This document shows, in pieces, positions 25,477-36,684 of a stretch of DNA of 64,000 nt. Below the pieces are notes generated by a model. It was not told the origin of the DNA, searched no databases, and worked only from the letters and a program-made list of their open reading frames with translations. The stretch spans positions 180,693 through 244,692 of the forward strand of contig VWZW01006869.1 in the NCBI GenBank assembly GCA_013397115.1, given 5' to 3'. The position numbers and the translations under genes were made by a program. The first letter of the stretch is position 1. Each line of letters begins with the position of its first letter. Origin of the DNA: Edolisoma coerulescens. Its lineage: Eukaryota > Chordata > Aves > Passeriformes > Campephagidae.

Positions 25477-25538
25477 CTGTACACATGGCACAAGCAATGA
25501 ACATCAGGGATCCAAAAATGCTCAACTAACTTTGCTGC
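25477..25538 (-). other. Candidate 62-base 5' UTR exon of WIPF3
   Basis: On the minus strand a strong acceptor (TTTTCCTTCTTCATCAG) is followed by 62 bases ending in GTACAG|GTAAGTATC, an almost ideal donor. The exon has stops in a forward frame and no ATG in good context, as for an untranslated exon. Its strand and position, between the probable promoter block and the ATG exon, fit WIPF3. An unrelated noncoding RNA or a decoy exon is also possible. Confidence 0.4.
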
Positions 25539-28500
25539 CTGATGAAGAAGGAAAATGATTCTAGGGATTAAATGGCAATAGAAGGTATTTTTGCATTTGT
25601 ATCTACCACAGGCACAAAGGAGAAAAGTGGTTTTCTTTGAACAGCTCCCAAGTATACTTTCAGAGAAATCAGTATCTGCTACCATCAGACCAAGCAGGTT
25701 AAAGATGAGGACTCACTTGTTTCTGTGAATTCTGGTGTCAAGTTTTGTGCTGGTTTTGGACTTCAACTTTCACATGAATCAGTATGGATCTGGCCCTTCC
25801 TCTTTCTTTATTTCACTTTGTGAATATTTCTCCCCTTTTCTATTGGTTTACCAGTCTCTCCATTCCCACCCTCCACTTTCTTTGCCCTTGTCACCATTCA
25901 CTGCACCTGTTGCCTGCTGTTGATGCAAGGCAAGGCAAAAAGAGGCATTTTATGTAAAAGGTAGAGTTGTCTGCCCTGGGGAAAGAAACACTGCACATGG
26001 TGCAAAAGCAAATAACTCTGCATGATGATACTAGAGGTTCAGCACAGGCTACTAGTACTGAGAAAAACAGAAGAGATGCAGAGCTAGGCTGATCCAGCTC
26101 TGAAAAAAGTCCCCAGAAAATGTGATTCTAGGAGATATCAGGATGTATATCCTGACTAGAACTGGTAAGTATTAGTGCCAAAGTACAAAGCACCGTCTGA
26201 TGGATTGGATAAAAGATTGAAGAATTGGAGAAAAACAAGCAGGTAGAACAGTCTGGGCAGAGGAAAGGAGCAAAGCAACCACAGTATTCTCATTCTGCAA
26301 CTACACCAGGCCTTTGCAGCTCTTGGTACAGCTTGTTCAGAGCAAGCCCAAGTACCCCCACGTGGAACTGCATCATTTATCCCACTTTTAAGTCAATGTA
26401 AACTCATGATCACTTGATCCAAGAATATTTTGTACAATCCGCTTCTGCATAATTTCCTTGCTACTTAGTCATTTCAAGGCTAAAAAAGGCTTTCATTCTG
26501 CATTAAATGCCCTGTTAGGCCCCACATCTATCACTCACACAGTATGTTACAGAGATAGTCTCCACTCCCTCTGCCAATTTACTAATCTAGGGACTAATCC
26601 ATCTCTTTATTTTTTTATGCCAAATTTTCCTTTGTTTTCAGCAGAAGTGAGATCAGTTCTTTAGGGTTTGACTCTGAAGATACTCAAGGAAACACAATCT
26701 GCAGCAACAGAAGTAATATCACTAATGTGTTAAACTGTTCGCACTCACACAACTGACCAATGAAAGCAACTTTCTGTCCGAATCCCAGGGAGAATTTGAC
26801 AGATATTTTTGCAGTTATTTACATATTCCCAAGAGGAGCAAACATTCCCTCTGAAAATAAGTTGCTAAAGCCCCAGTCTGTTCTCCTGGTATGTAAGCCT
26901 GGCTTGCCTTTCATGTGCCTCATGAATTTCTTTATGTGTCTACTTAACTAACACAGCAGTTCTATAGATTTTGAATAGATATGGGGTTACTTACTGTCTT
27001 CTTTAGTGTGTAACTGACTTGGAAAAAAGCCAAAAACCTGTCAGAACTATTTGATACACATCAGTAGTGCTGGTGCATACATATTTTTCTCTCACACAAA
27101 ACGATGCCAATTAGGAAAGCAATAACATGAAAGACGAACAAAAGACCCCAAGACCTCCTTTGTGATCCAGTAGCATGCTCTGTTCCCCTCTTCTTTCTTT
27201 TTTTTTTGTTACTTATAATGAAAAGAGGAAACCATGATAAAGTAACTAGAAAAAGTTAAATTGTACAGCAGTCGTTTACAGACCTGTGTATGGCTTGTGA
27301 AAGAGACCAGCACAAAGGGGTTACTATCTCTAAACCTACTCATTCACTTCGTTCATTTTACCCTCTCTTATGAATGAAGCAGAAGCACTGTAATTTATAG
27401 CCAAGACTTCCATTTATCAAGGCAGACACTGCGGTTGCCACCAGTGTGAATGAAGGATATAGAATATCCATTACACAGAAGCTGCAGAGCAGACACAGTT
27501 TGTTTAGTTTTCTTAGACACTTGTAAGAGCGGGGTCAAGACTGAGCAAGTGCTTTCATGCTGAATTTTCCGTTCTTATGCTTAGTGAACTTAACCTTGTA
27601 GTGACTTTTGGCCCAGTTTTCCTCCCCTTTTCACTTCAGCAGTTACACTGTAGCTATAGCAGAGTTGCTATGTTTTTCTGCTCTGCCTGGGCTGGCTACA
27701 GAGTGACACCTTTCACACCACAGAGGGTTATATATCTATTTGTAACAACAGTGAAAGATGACACAGGGTCAATGCAAAGAAGAATTAGGCTCTCCATGCA
27801 TGATCTTATTTGAGGGAGAGATATTTCTGGTAATGAAATCCGTTTCAGCTGTTGTTTCAATTACCGTGGCATGAAAACATGCTTTTCGCATCTTGTGAAA
27901 ATCCTTTAGCTGTTTCACATACTTTCAAAGCAACCAGAAGGCAGCTTTACAGCTGTCATGTATGTAATGCTGAACGAGTCCATGATACTCAGAAGTCAAA
28001 TTAAGGTGGGCAGATTCAAAAAAATACAGTTTTGTCTAAAAATACAGTTTCTTCTTTCCAGTCTGGAAACCCCAAGGACATTTTTTTCTGTTTGCAAATA
28101 CAGCACTCTTTATATCTCTGTTCATCCTGGCTACGAAGCCACCAGACAACCCTGATGCAGAATGACCACAGATAAAAAAGCAACTGTGAAGTACCATGAA
28201 GGTTTTGCTACTATAAGCCCATTTTCAGAAAGCTTCAGTCTTTCAAAGACAGTAACTACTTTGTGTAAGAACACAGACTAATTGAGGAAGATCTATAAGA
28301 ACTGTGTTAAAGGCATTCCAGAAAGCTGCATCTCAAAACTGCATAGCAGCCACTGGTAACTCAGTGTAATGTGAGTACTAAAGACTTGTAGATAAAAGAC
28401 TTTACTGGATATCTCACTTGATTATTATGTTTATTTAGATATTAATTTCACATACTCTCTGAAGAAGACAGGAATCTTTATTCTGGCACAGCAGAGCCAA

Positions 28501-29799
28501 ATATTTCCCCAGAGTTTCAACTTTTCATCTGTGATCTCATTTATTAGAACTTAAATGAACTGCACAAAATACCCACATAATAATGCAGCAGATGCTCACA
28601 CACATGCAGGATCAGTAACTTACAGGGCAAGAAAGCTGAGCTGAGCCTGTGCAGTCTCACCTGCTTTGCATGACTGAACAGAACTTGTCCCACTCACAGA
28701 GCACAGAGAAGAAAAGTTTACATAAAAGCAAGTGCTTCTGAAAAAATAATGTAATTCTTATAGGTGAGTTATGACTTACAAACAAAGAGATTTGATACCA
28801 GTCTTTTCACTGCTTTGCTTCTCTTTGGAACTAAAATATTTTAAAATAGTAATATTAAACTTTCAAATGCTTAACATAAGCTAATATTTATTTTAGATGT
28901 AAAATAGTAAATTGTGTTATTCTACTTTGGAGTTCTCAACATCTCTCTCTTAAAATGTGCAAATATTTTTCTATTTATTATGACTAGGATTGTATTTTCT
29001 GTTCAAGGCCTTCTTTTTAGAGGACAATGAGCTTCCCAAAATACTGACCTCATCAAGCAATAAAATTACTAAGTATAAAGACCATCTACTTGCATCTGGC
29101 TATATCCTGTTAGGACATTCAACAACCAGTGCTGACTTTTATGGTGTGATTGCTGAGATGGGACAATGTCATGTTTTGATTTACTGTTAAAAAACAACTA
29201 TCTAAATACTTTCTGCAAATTCAGATTTAGTAGTCATTATGTACAGAGTCCAAACATTGACTGTACATTCCCCTACTGCAGTAACAGAAATTGAGATGTT
29301 ACAGGATCTTTATTTTTATTTCCTCTTGTAGGTGTGGAAGGAGTGAGAGAAAAAAAGAGGAAGTTGCTTTGTGTTACACTACATGATTTGATAAATACAG
29401 CCATATGTTGCCCTTTCCAGTGCAGTACAATCACAGAATCTGAATTTCAAGTGCATCTCAATCATTTTCAGGCATAGATCCAAACCAGCAATAACTTGAG
29501 CACTGCAGCTAATGAATTAAGCACTGCATCTGCCCCTAAGCAACCAAAGTCTGTATGTAAAGCTGATCAAACTATTTATACACCCCTGTCTTTAGAGAAT
29601 ATATATCCCTGACTAAAAAAGACAAATAAAAAAAGTTTCATACTTAAATTGCAAGCCCCATTCCCGAACCTGCATCTTCTCCAGGAAAAACATCAACTCC
29701 CACAGCATTCTTTCTGGTTATGAGTCTAACCCAGGTCTTGTCATCATCATCTACAGCAAAACAGCCAAAGCAGTCTATCAATTAAAAAAACACACTTAC

Positions 29800-30060
29800 G
29801 CAATCTGCTTTAAGGGTCCCACACTGAGCTTCTCATGTGTTATCTTGCACATGGGAGCCGGTACCTGACAGCAAAGCAGACTCTGCCTTCCCACGGCACG
29901 CAGGGCAATGTCCCGTACGAGCCGTGGGTGGCAGCAGCGCTTGCACCGCCTGCGCATTCCAGCCGGGACACTGTTTTGGGTCACAGGTTCACGCAGCGAA
30001 CGGGAACCATCCCCACCACACGCACCTAACAAGTGTCCCAGCTCCGACTGCCATCACGGA
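29800..30060 (-). other. Candidate upstream noncoding exon with CpG-rich body
   Basis: A CpG-enriched stretch of about 260 bases ends, on the minus strand, in the donor GATTGC|GTAAGTGTG (29800/29799). A 78-codon minus-strand frame starts at 30032 and reads through the donor, so it might be chance or an upstream frame. The composition, donor and position 13 kb upstream of the ATG exon make it a plausible first or second WIPF3 exon. The 5' limit is not defined by the sequence. Confidence 0.35.
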
Positions 30061-30899
30061 ATAAAGCTGCATGCATTTCCTTGATCATCTGCCCTACGGC
30101 TTGTCCTTCAGTACAAAGCACGCGAACTGAAGATGTTACCATTGATTATACAAACACACGTTGTTAAATAAACAGGAACTTGTGCTGGATATACAGATGG
30201 AGAAACTGAAAACACTGATTGTATCAGGACGCAGTTCAACGACTCGATTCATGCAGCGTGCACCGTAACAGGTATCACTACTATCGCAATTTCAGCAATA
30301 TGTCACTGTCTGAATCAGCAGGAGCCCATAAATCCAGACTACCCCACGACTGCTCTGTGTGGAAATTATCAAACTTTATCTTATATCAATGTTTCCTCTG
30401 CTAAATCAGACTTATTTTGCTGTCTTTCAGAAACCTCGCATAGTAATATTCCACTTTCAGGACCAAACAAAATAAAGGCATGCTGGTCTCCTGTGTCCTC
30501 CCTATTCTGAAACTCCTGAATTTCTTGAGCGACTCAAGCGACCCCCCCTTCACACCCCAGGGATGCGGGCTGTCACATAACCCCCCATCTCTATGCCTTT
30601 GCAAACTCCGAGCACATCCAAAGAGAAATAAAAAATCCGCACGCTACCCTTTACCGACACATTTCCTGTCGCTCTGTATTAGCGCTAACAGGCTGATGTT
30701 AAATTCACTAGATTTTAGTCTCTATTTTATCCATGTTAATTATTATTAAACCTTTAAGAGCTTCTTTCCAACATTTCTCCAGCATTCCCCCTCCAATATG
30801 TACGTAAGTATTTAATACACAGCAGTTTTCACAATCACTCAGCCCCGTTTTCTCGGCTGACCTATTCCAGCACATCTACTTCAAGGACGAGAACTAGGA

Positions 30900-31330
30900 A
30901 AAAAAACTTCTTGCCATCCACCGCCGCCTGAAAACAACCCGTGTTTCTCTGCTTGACGAAACAGGAGCAGCCCCGCGCACAGCCCGTGCCTGACCTGCAG
31001 CCACGCGTCCTCCTCCGCCGCCGGGAGTACCCACATCCCAGGGGCGCGGGTGTCCCGGTCACCCTGTGTCCCCGCTGCCCNNNNNNNNNNNNNNNNNNNN
31101 NNNNNNNNNNNNNNNNNAATAGGTATATTTTAAAAGAAGCAATTTAACGCACATGCACACACATACACACCCCGCCCACCCGCGGGCCCCACTTTCCATC
31201 CCCCCCTCGGGAGCGCGGCGACTTCGGTGAGGGGATGAAGTCCAGCTGCAGCCTGGCGCACCCTCCCACATGCTGGTGCCTTGGCAGAGCCAAAGCTATT
31301 TTTAAAAGCCCGAGTGGATGCCACAATGCT
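30900..31330 (-). promoter_or_regulatory. GC/CpG-rich block, probable WIPF3 promoter region
   Basis: This is the most GC-rich part of the window away from base 1, with dense CpG (CCGCCGCCTG, CACGCGTCC, GGGGCGCGGG, GAGCGCGGCG). It includes a GC-box-like CCCCGCCCACC near 31172 and a MEF2-like CTATTTTTAA at 31296-31305. It lies upstream of all minus-strand WIPF3 signals, and sequence to its right is gene-poor, which suits the 5' end of that gene. The 37-base gap sits inside it. Promoter activity is inferred, and no transcription start can be placed. Confidence 0.5.
31081..31117. other. Assembly gap (37 N)
   Basis: Unknown bases inside the CpG-rich block. The left flank is very GC-rich (CCCGCTGCCC) and the right flank abruptly AT-rich (AATAGGTATATTTT). 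The flanks do not overlap each other, so real sequence, probably GC-rich, is likely missing. The N count need not be the true length. Confidence 0.95.
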
Positions 31331-32919
31331 GCCCCATGGCACGGAGAAAAGATGGCACTATTCTGTCCCCCTGCCCAAACACATCCACCTGCCAAACCAC
31401 TTCTGCCCAGCAGTGCCGTGAGAGCCTTGCACTTGGAGCTGGCTGGATGCCCTTGACTTTTGTACCCCTGATTGTGCACTACTAGAAGCATCTGGGGAAA
31501 AAAAAAATCTTGTTTTTTTCTGGATTTATTCCAAGGCAGCTTGCAGATGGGAACATTAAGGTCTTGCCCTGATGAGCCTTCCATGTTTCTGTCAGGGCAA
31601 GGGAGTTGCAGTGGAGCAGCCTCCCAGACAGCTGGAGGAATGGGGCACCCCCAGTTTGTCACGCACAGGTGCCTCAGGAATGAGGATGCTGATAAAGAAC
31701 TTAAAAATCATAATGTGGACTCTGGCCTGCCCAGCAGCATTTGGATGATGTTTTCAGGTGGCTGAGATGCAGGCTCACCTTCACTGGATTTCTCTGGAAA
31801 ACCTCTTTAATTATAGAAATGTAAAATGGGGTTTTTCATTGCCTTTCTTGCTTATGAAGCAGCCCGGACAAATCAACGTCGCTTGGACCTGAATGATGGC
31901 AATGTCAGCCTGAGATTGCTGGAAAGTCAACAATGGGCTGTTGTGGCACTTCTGCTCATCAGGGCAGGGGCACAAAAATCAGTGCTCTAGATCTCCATGT
32001 CCTGTCTGTCCAGAGGTGTGAGTTTGATTTATTATTCTGAAAATATCCTCTTGATTGCTTGCCAGCCTAAATAATTTTCAATCCTAAGAGTCTGCCCCAG
32101 TTGCTTCCACAGCGGTCAGGGAGCTCTAAACCCATTTCCAGCTGGTCACTAGTTTGAACTTCAAAGCAAAAAGCAAAGCCAAGAGGGTCATAGGTGGTGC
32201 TCCAGAAAAATCAACATGTCAGCATTTACTTTAAAAAAAAATAAAAAATAATGCCATACTTGAAAATGGCTTTCATTATTCATGCAAATTAGTCTCAGCT
32301 GAGACTTGATTTTAGATTGCTAATGCTGAAATGAACTTTGTCCACCTTTTGGATTAGATAGAAAAAGAACTTCAGAGGAACGAGCTGCAAGAGCTGCAGG
32401 AAAAAACTGGTTTTGTCCCATTTCTATGGTTTTTCTTTAATTTAATTTCTTTCACTTCCCTACAAGTTTCACATAATGACTGCAGAATTTGTCCAGTGCA
32501 GCAGCAACCAATTCCACCTGTGGAGCTGGACTGACCCAGTACAAAGTTCGCACACCGGTCTGGTCTGAAACAATCAGCTTTGCCTGTGGTACACAGTTTC
32601 CCCACATTTATTACACTGCAGGATGTACTACTTGCCTCTTGGCTAGTTACAGAAACTCGTCAAGCGTTATATTTCAGAGAATCCTACTGGATTGCATGCC
32701 TAGGAGTCATGAAAGTCTCCTCTTTCTGTTTTGTCTTTGGGAGATGTAGATGAAAAGGAAAAAGGAAAGAGGTGCTCCCTTTCCAGTGCTGGATCAGAAG
32801 GAAGGCACGATGGCAGCACACGATGGTGGTGGAAGAGACCAAAGACTTCTGTACAAACTTCAAGGAGTTCAGTGAAGGCCAGTGCACTGAAACACTCATT
32901 TCTTCCAGTTCTCCACATG

Positions 32920-32965
32920 TAATCCTCCTCCTCCTTCTTCTCCTTCTCCTCATCTTCCTTCCAGC
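32920..32965. repeat. CTC/CTT-rich simple repeat
   Basis: An interrupted trinucleotide-like pyrimidine array (CCTCCTCCTCCTTCTTCTCC and onward). It generates acidic/basic pseudo-frames on either strand. Confidence 0.85.
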
Positions 32966-35539
32966 TGTATCCAAGATCACAGATAGGATAATGCAGCAGG
33001 GACAACACTGACTCCGCATTATCATACAAGGATGTGCTTTTCCTGGGTTTTGTTATCTACCAATTTAAGATTATTTGAAGTGTTTTAAATACTGAAAACT
33101 TGCCTCAAACCTCTTTGTAGCTAACACTGATAGATTTTTCAATGCATAGCCATAAATGCAATTTTATTTTCCATACATTCCATCTACATAATTATTAAAA
33201 ATTATGTTGTGTACCACAATTACATTTTCACCTGGATCAAAAAATGTATCAATTTCTTTAGAAAAGGAGAATCTCTGTATGTGTCTTAGCGTCAGGCTAC
33301 TGGTTCTCTGTACTTCCTTGGTACCATTTCACAAGAAACTGTCAGGGTTATTTTGGGTTTTGTCACAGGTTGGGAACATGTCTCTGAGGTCAATCTGTAG
33401 AGGAGTTTCTGAGTGGCTATGCTGAGCAATATAACAGCCCTGGCCTGTCATCTTTGTATTACAGAACAGGCATCTGCTACACCTGGTGCTTTTCCCCTAC
33501 ATTTCTTTCCTTCCCTGTGTCCTGCACAGCTGAACCCCAGCTGAAGGTATCTTCAGCCTTGTCAGACTTAATGAGCAATTTTACATCCTTCCATTTCTGG
33601 TCCTGGCCCTTCTGCTGAAAGCCAAATTCATTATGAGCCTATAACTTCTAAAACATTACAAAAGTGTAGTCTAACAAGAGTACAAATGAATGTCAGGATA
33701 AATCTAACCTAAAACAGGAGGAAGCAGAATCTCTGTCTTCTATACAAAGAAGTCATGGCCATTAAAGACAGGAGAGATGTGAATGGCCTGTGGTGAGCTG
33801 CTACAGCATCTGATGGAGACTGAGAGAAATTTTATTTTGATTCATAATTTTTTACTACAAACAAATGAAAATTAGAACAAAACCCCACATATAACTTCAT
33901 AGGAGTTTCCTCTCATTCATAACTTGTTCAATACTAGATGATGATCATTCTTAGCAAATGTATCATTGACCATTTCTTCGTTAAAAATACCTTTCTACAC
34001 CACAAGTGTGTTTATGACACTGTCATCTTTAAGAGTCCTCAAAATCCCACACAAGAAAATGAAAAATACTTGAAATAAATGAAATCAATTAAAAGGAGAT
34101 AGTGTGTCGCAAACAGAGGAAGAATCAAACTATTTGATGTGGTTACTGATTTTGAGAACACCAACCTGTGAGGCTTTGCTGGCATGTGTCAACATAAATA
34201 CTTGCCAAAGAAGTGCTTATACTTATCCTGAGTACTTACACTTCTTTTCCCCTCCAGACAATATAAGAAAAAGCTGAAAATCTTCTTACAGCATTTGTGC
34301 CTTGGTATTTTGAATAAGAAGCACATGTAAAGCTTTCTGGTCACCGCTGAACACAAACAAAAAATACGTAACTTTAACATATACCTAAAAAAACAACTTC
34401 AAACTTTGATCAAGGCTAAATACATCTCAGAAAATACGAATTGGTTTGTATTTGCCTTTGTTTACGCATGCATTTGTAAAACATAACAAAAATAGCCAGA
34501 GGTCAAGGCATTTGTGAATAATGGTAAAAACAGTTTTTGCATAAAAATGCATGAAACTTACAAGCTTAAGAGTGAAAATAAAAAAAGTTTCTTCCTTTCA
34601 GGGTGGCATTTGATTACACTTCTTAATAGCTTTCAACATTTGAAAATTGTTACAATAATAGTCTCAGCCATTGTGTTTGATGACTTCGTTAGCTTTAGAG
34701 CTAACACAATTAACAGACACATTCCTGTGTATGAACAGAGATATTCCCATATATTTGTCTCCAAATATTTACCTTTCCCTTATTATCGGTACAAATGAAG
34801 TGCTTTCCATAGAGAATTAATAATAGCTCAAACCTTTAATTTTCTCTAACACATTTTAGCAAGAAATTCCTAAAAGTGCATGAATTGCTTGTTACAGAAC
34901 AATGGAGCCATGTTTACAAATGCAGTTTAGACAGCAATATTGAGGAAAGCTGTAGACAAATAATTAGTAGAGATGATTCCCCTGGAGGGGGATATTAGTG
35001 TTTACTTTTTCTGTGTTTTTAATCCAAATCCTAAACCCTTACTCCTGATCTTGTTGAGCAAGCTGTTTGCTGAGTTCATTGGAAGTGGTGTCTAAGTACA
35101 TTTGGGCTCCTAGTAAATAATTAGTTCCCAATGTCTATTCTTTCCCTAATTGTATTTCTTCTGCTTATTTCTGTTTGTGCTGTGAGATGTCTTAAAAAGT
35201 ATCTCTTCGGAAAAAAAAACTTTGGATTTTCCTCAGTGCTTGGTTCTGCCATTCATTTTCTTCATGACCTCTGTGAAAGTACTTAATCACTTCTAATAGT
35301 GTGAGTGGAACAAGAATGTATTCATTAATACTTGTGAGGCTGCCAAATACTATTCTGTTGCAAGCATTTACAGTACCTTAAAAAAATTATAATTGCACTA
35401 TCCAGCTGGTTAATGTTTATCCAGTTACTGAACAGCTAAACAGAAAGCAGAGAGGCAGACCTACTGTTTGCTCTCATCGGTATTGAATTTGAAAGGAATT
35501 TTTCCATGTTAAAGCTGTAGAATTAGGCAGTAGATGAAC

Positions 35540-35720
35540 TACCATTAGCAGGCCTCTGTAGAGAATAATGAGCTGAAAGCATGCCCGGCGCTAGTCTGCA
35601 ATTAGGGTGAAAAGTGAAATAGGGCAAGAATCAGAACACCATTTCGGGCTCTCACTTTTCGGAGCGTACCCTTTTCATCCCCACCAGGGGGAGCCTACTT
35701 GAAGATAATAATTAGGAGGC
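35540..35720. promoter_or_regulatory. Candidate regulatory element with CTCF-like core
   Basis: A block of mixed composition that stands out from the AT-rich flanks, including GCATGCCCGGCGCTAG, CTGCAATTAGGG and TAATAATTAGG homeodomain-like sites. It also has CCACCAGGGGGAGCC at 35681-35695, a good match to the CTCF core. There is no open frame. It looks like a conserved noncoding element, but conservation cannot be seen from one sequence. Confidence 0.3.
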
Positions 35721-36478
35721 ACAAAAAGCGTGTTTGAAGAGGATGCTTTCCTTTGCCACTTCGTAGAAATAGAAAGATACTTTGTGATGTTTGCAAGACT
35801 TTCCCCCCCGGCTACCCCTCCCCTTCTTCCCACCCTTCCCTCCCGAAATTCCTTTTGCTTCAGCTATCACATTGTAGCAGAGAAGCAGCACGAGTGTTTT
35901 GTACATGCCAGGCCTATTATTCTGAACACTCCTGTTTTTAAGCATCGATGTCAAATACAAGATTTAGCTCAAAGTTTACCTAGAACAGCAAATGGAAGTG
36001 TCCTACATCATGGCATGCACAGCTATTAACACTGCATGTGCAACTCAGCGTACTCAAAGTGAGGTGAGAGTCCACATCTGTTCATCTCGAGTACAAGTGA
36101 CCAGGTTTTCCTTACAGCTCCTGATGGTAACTCAGGTGTGACTGACTGTTCTCAGCAAATTATTGTAATTCCTTGTTCTCTGCCTCTAGAGTGCTCCTCT
36201 TCCCTGTCTAATTCACCACCAGTCAAACCTGAAATACTGTTCAACTCTGCAGTCCTTAAAATCATGCTCATACAGAGGGGCCAGTCTGTGTTGCTGGATA
36301 GAAGTAGACAGGCAGGCAGCATGCCTCATGATTTGTTTGCATAAGCAAATTTTCAGCTTTAACATGTGGATATATTATTGAAAATCCTTCAGATTTTCTT
36401 TGAAGTAATAATTTGGCCCTTTGTGTCTAAAGAAAAGTATAACCTTGTTTGAAACTAAGATTTCTCTTTTGAAACCGA

Positions 36479-36684
36479 GAAATTCTTCACTGTGAGGGTG
36501 GTGAGGCACTTGAACTGGTTGCCCAGAGAAGCTGTGGACACCCTGTCCCTGGAAGTGTTCAAGGCCACACTGGGTGGGGCTCTGAGGAACCTGTTCCAGT
36601 GAGAGGTGTCCCTGTTCATGACAGGGGGTTGGAGCAGGATGATCTTTAGGATCCCTTCCAACCCAAGCCATTCTATGAAATAAA
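36479..36684 (+). mobile_element. CR1 LINE 3' fragment, sense
   Basis: A 5'-truncated CR1 tail. It opens with AAATTCTTCACTGTGAGGGT, continues through TTGCCCAGAGAAGCTGTGGA, and ends GATCCCTTCCAACCCAAGCC then ATTCTATGAAAT, the usual avian CR1 terminus with its short terminal repeat. Chicken-repeat-1 elements insert mostly as 5'-truncated copies like this. The 218-codon minus-strand frame across it is a by-product of the repeat. Confidence 0.92.

Larger units (their letters stand above)
31331..36470. other. Gene-free intergenic stretch
   Basis: About 5 kb with no supported gene. The frames are short or lie antisense to each other. It includes a polypyrimidine CTC/CTT tract near 32920-32965 and a candidate regulatory block at 35540-35720. 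The 172-codon minus frame at 31144-31662 lacks splice or family support and lies in the GC-rich shoulder of the presumed promoter. Confidence 0.6.

Noticed and set aside
29424..29475. CAATCACAGAATCTGA as a CR1 terminus
   Set aside because: Only about 12 bases match and the following sequence does not continue in CR1 order.
31144..31662. 172-codon minus-strand ORF in the GC-rich shoulder
   Set aside because: GC-rich sequence has few stops. The peptide is low-complexity without recognisable motifs, and the frame is overlapped by plus-strand ORFs of similar length.
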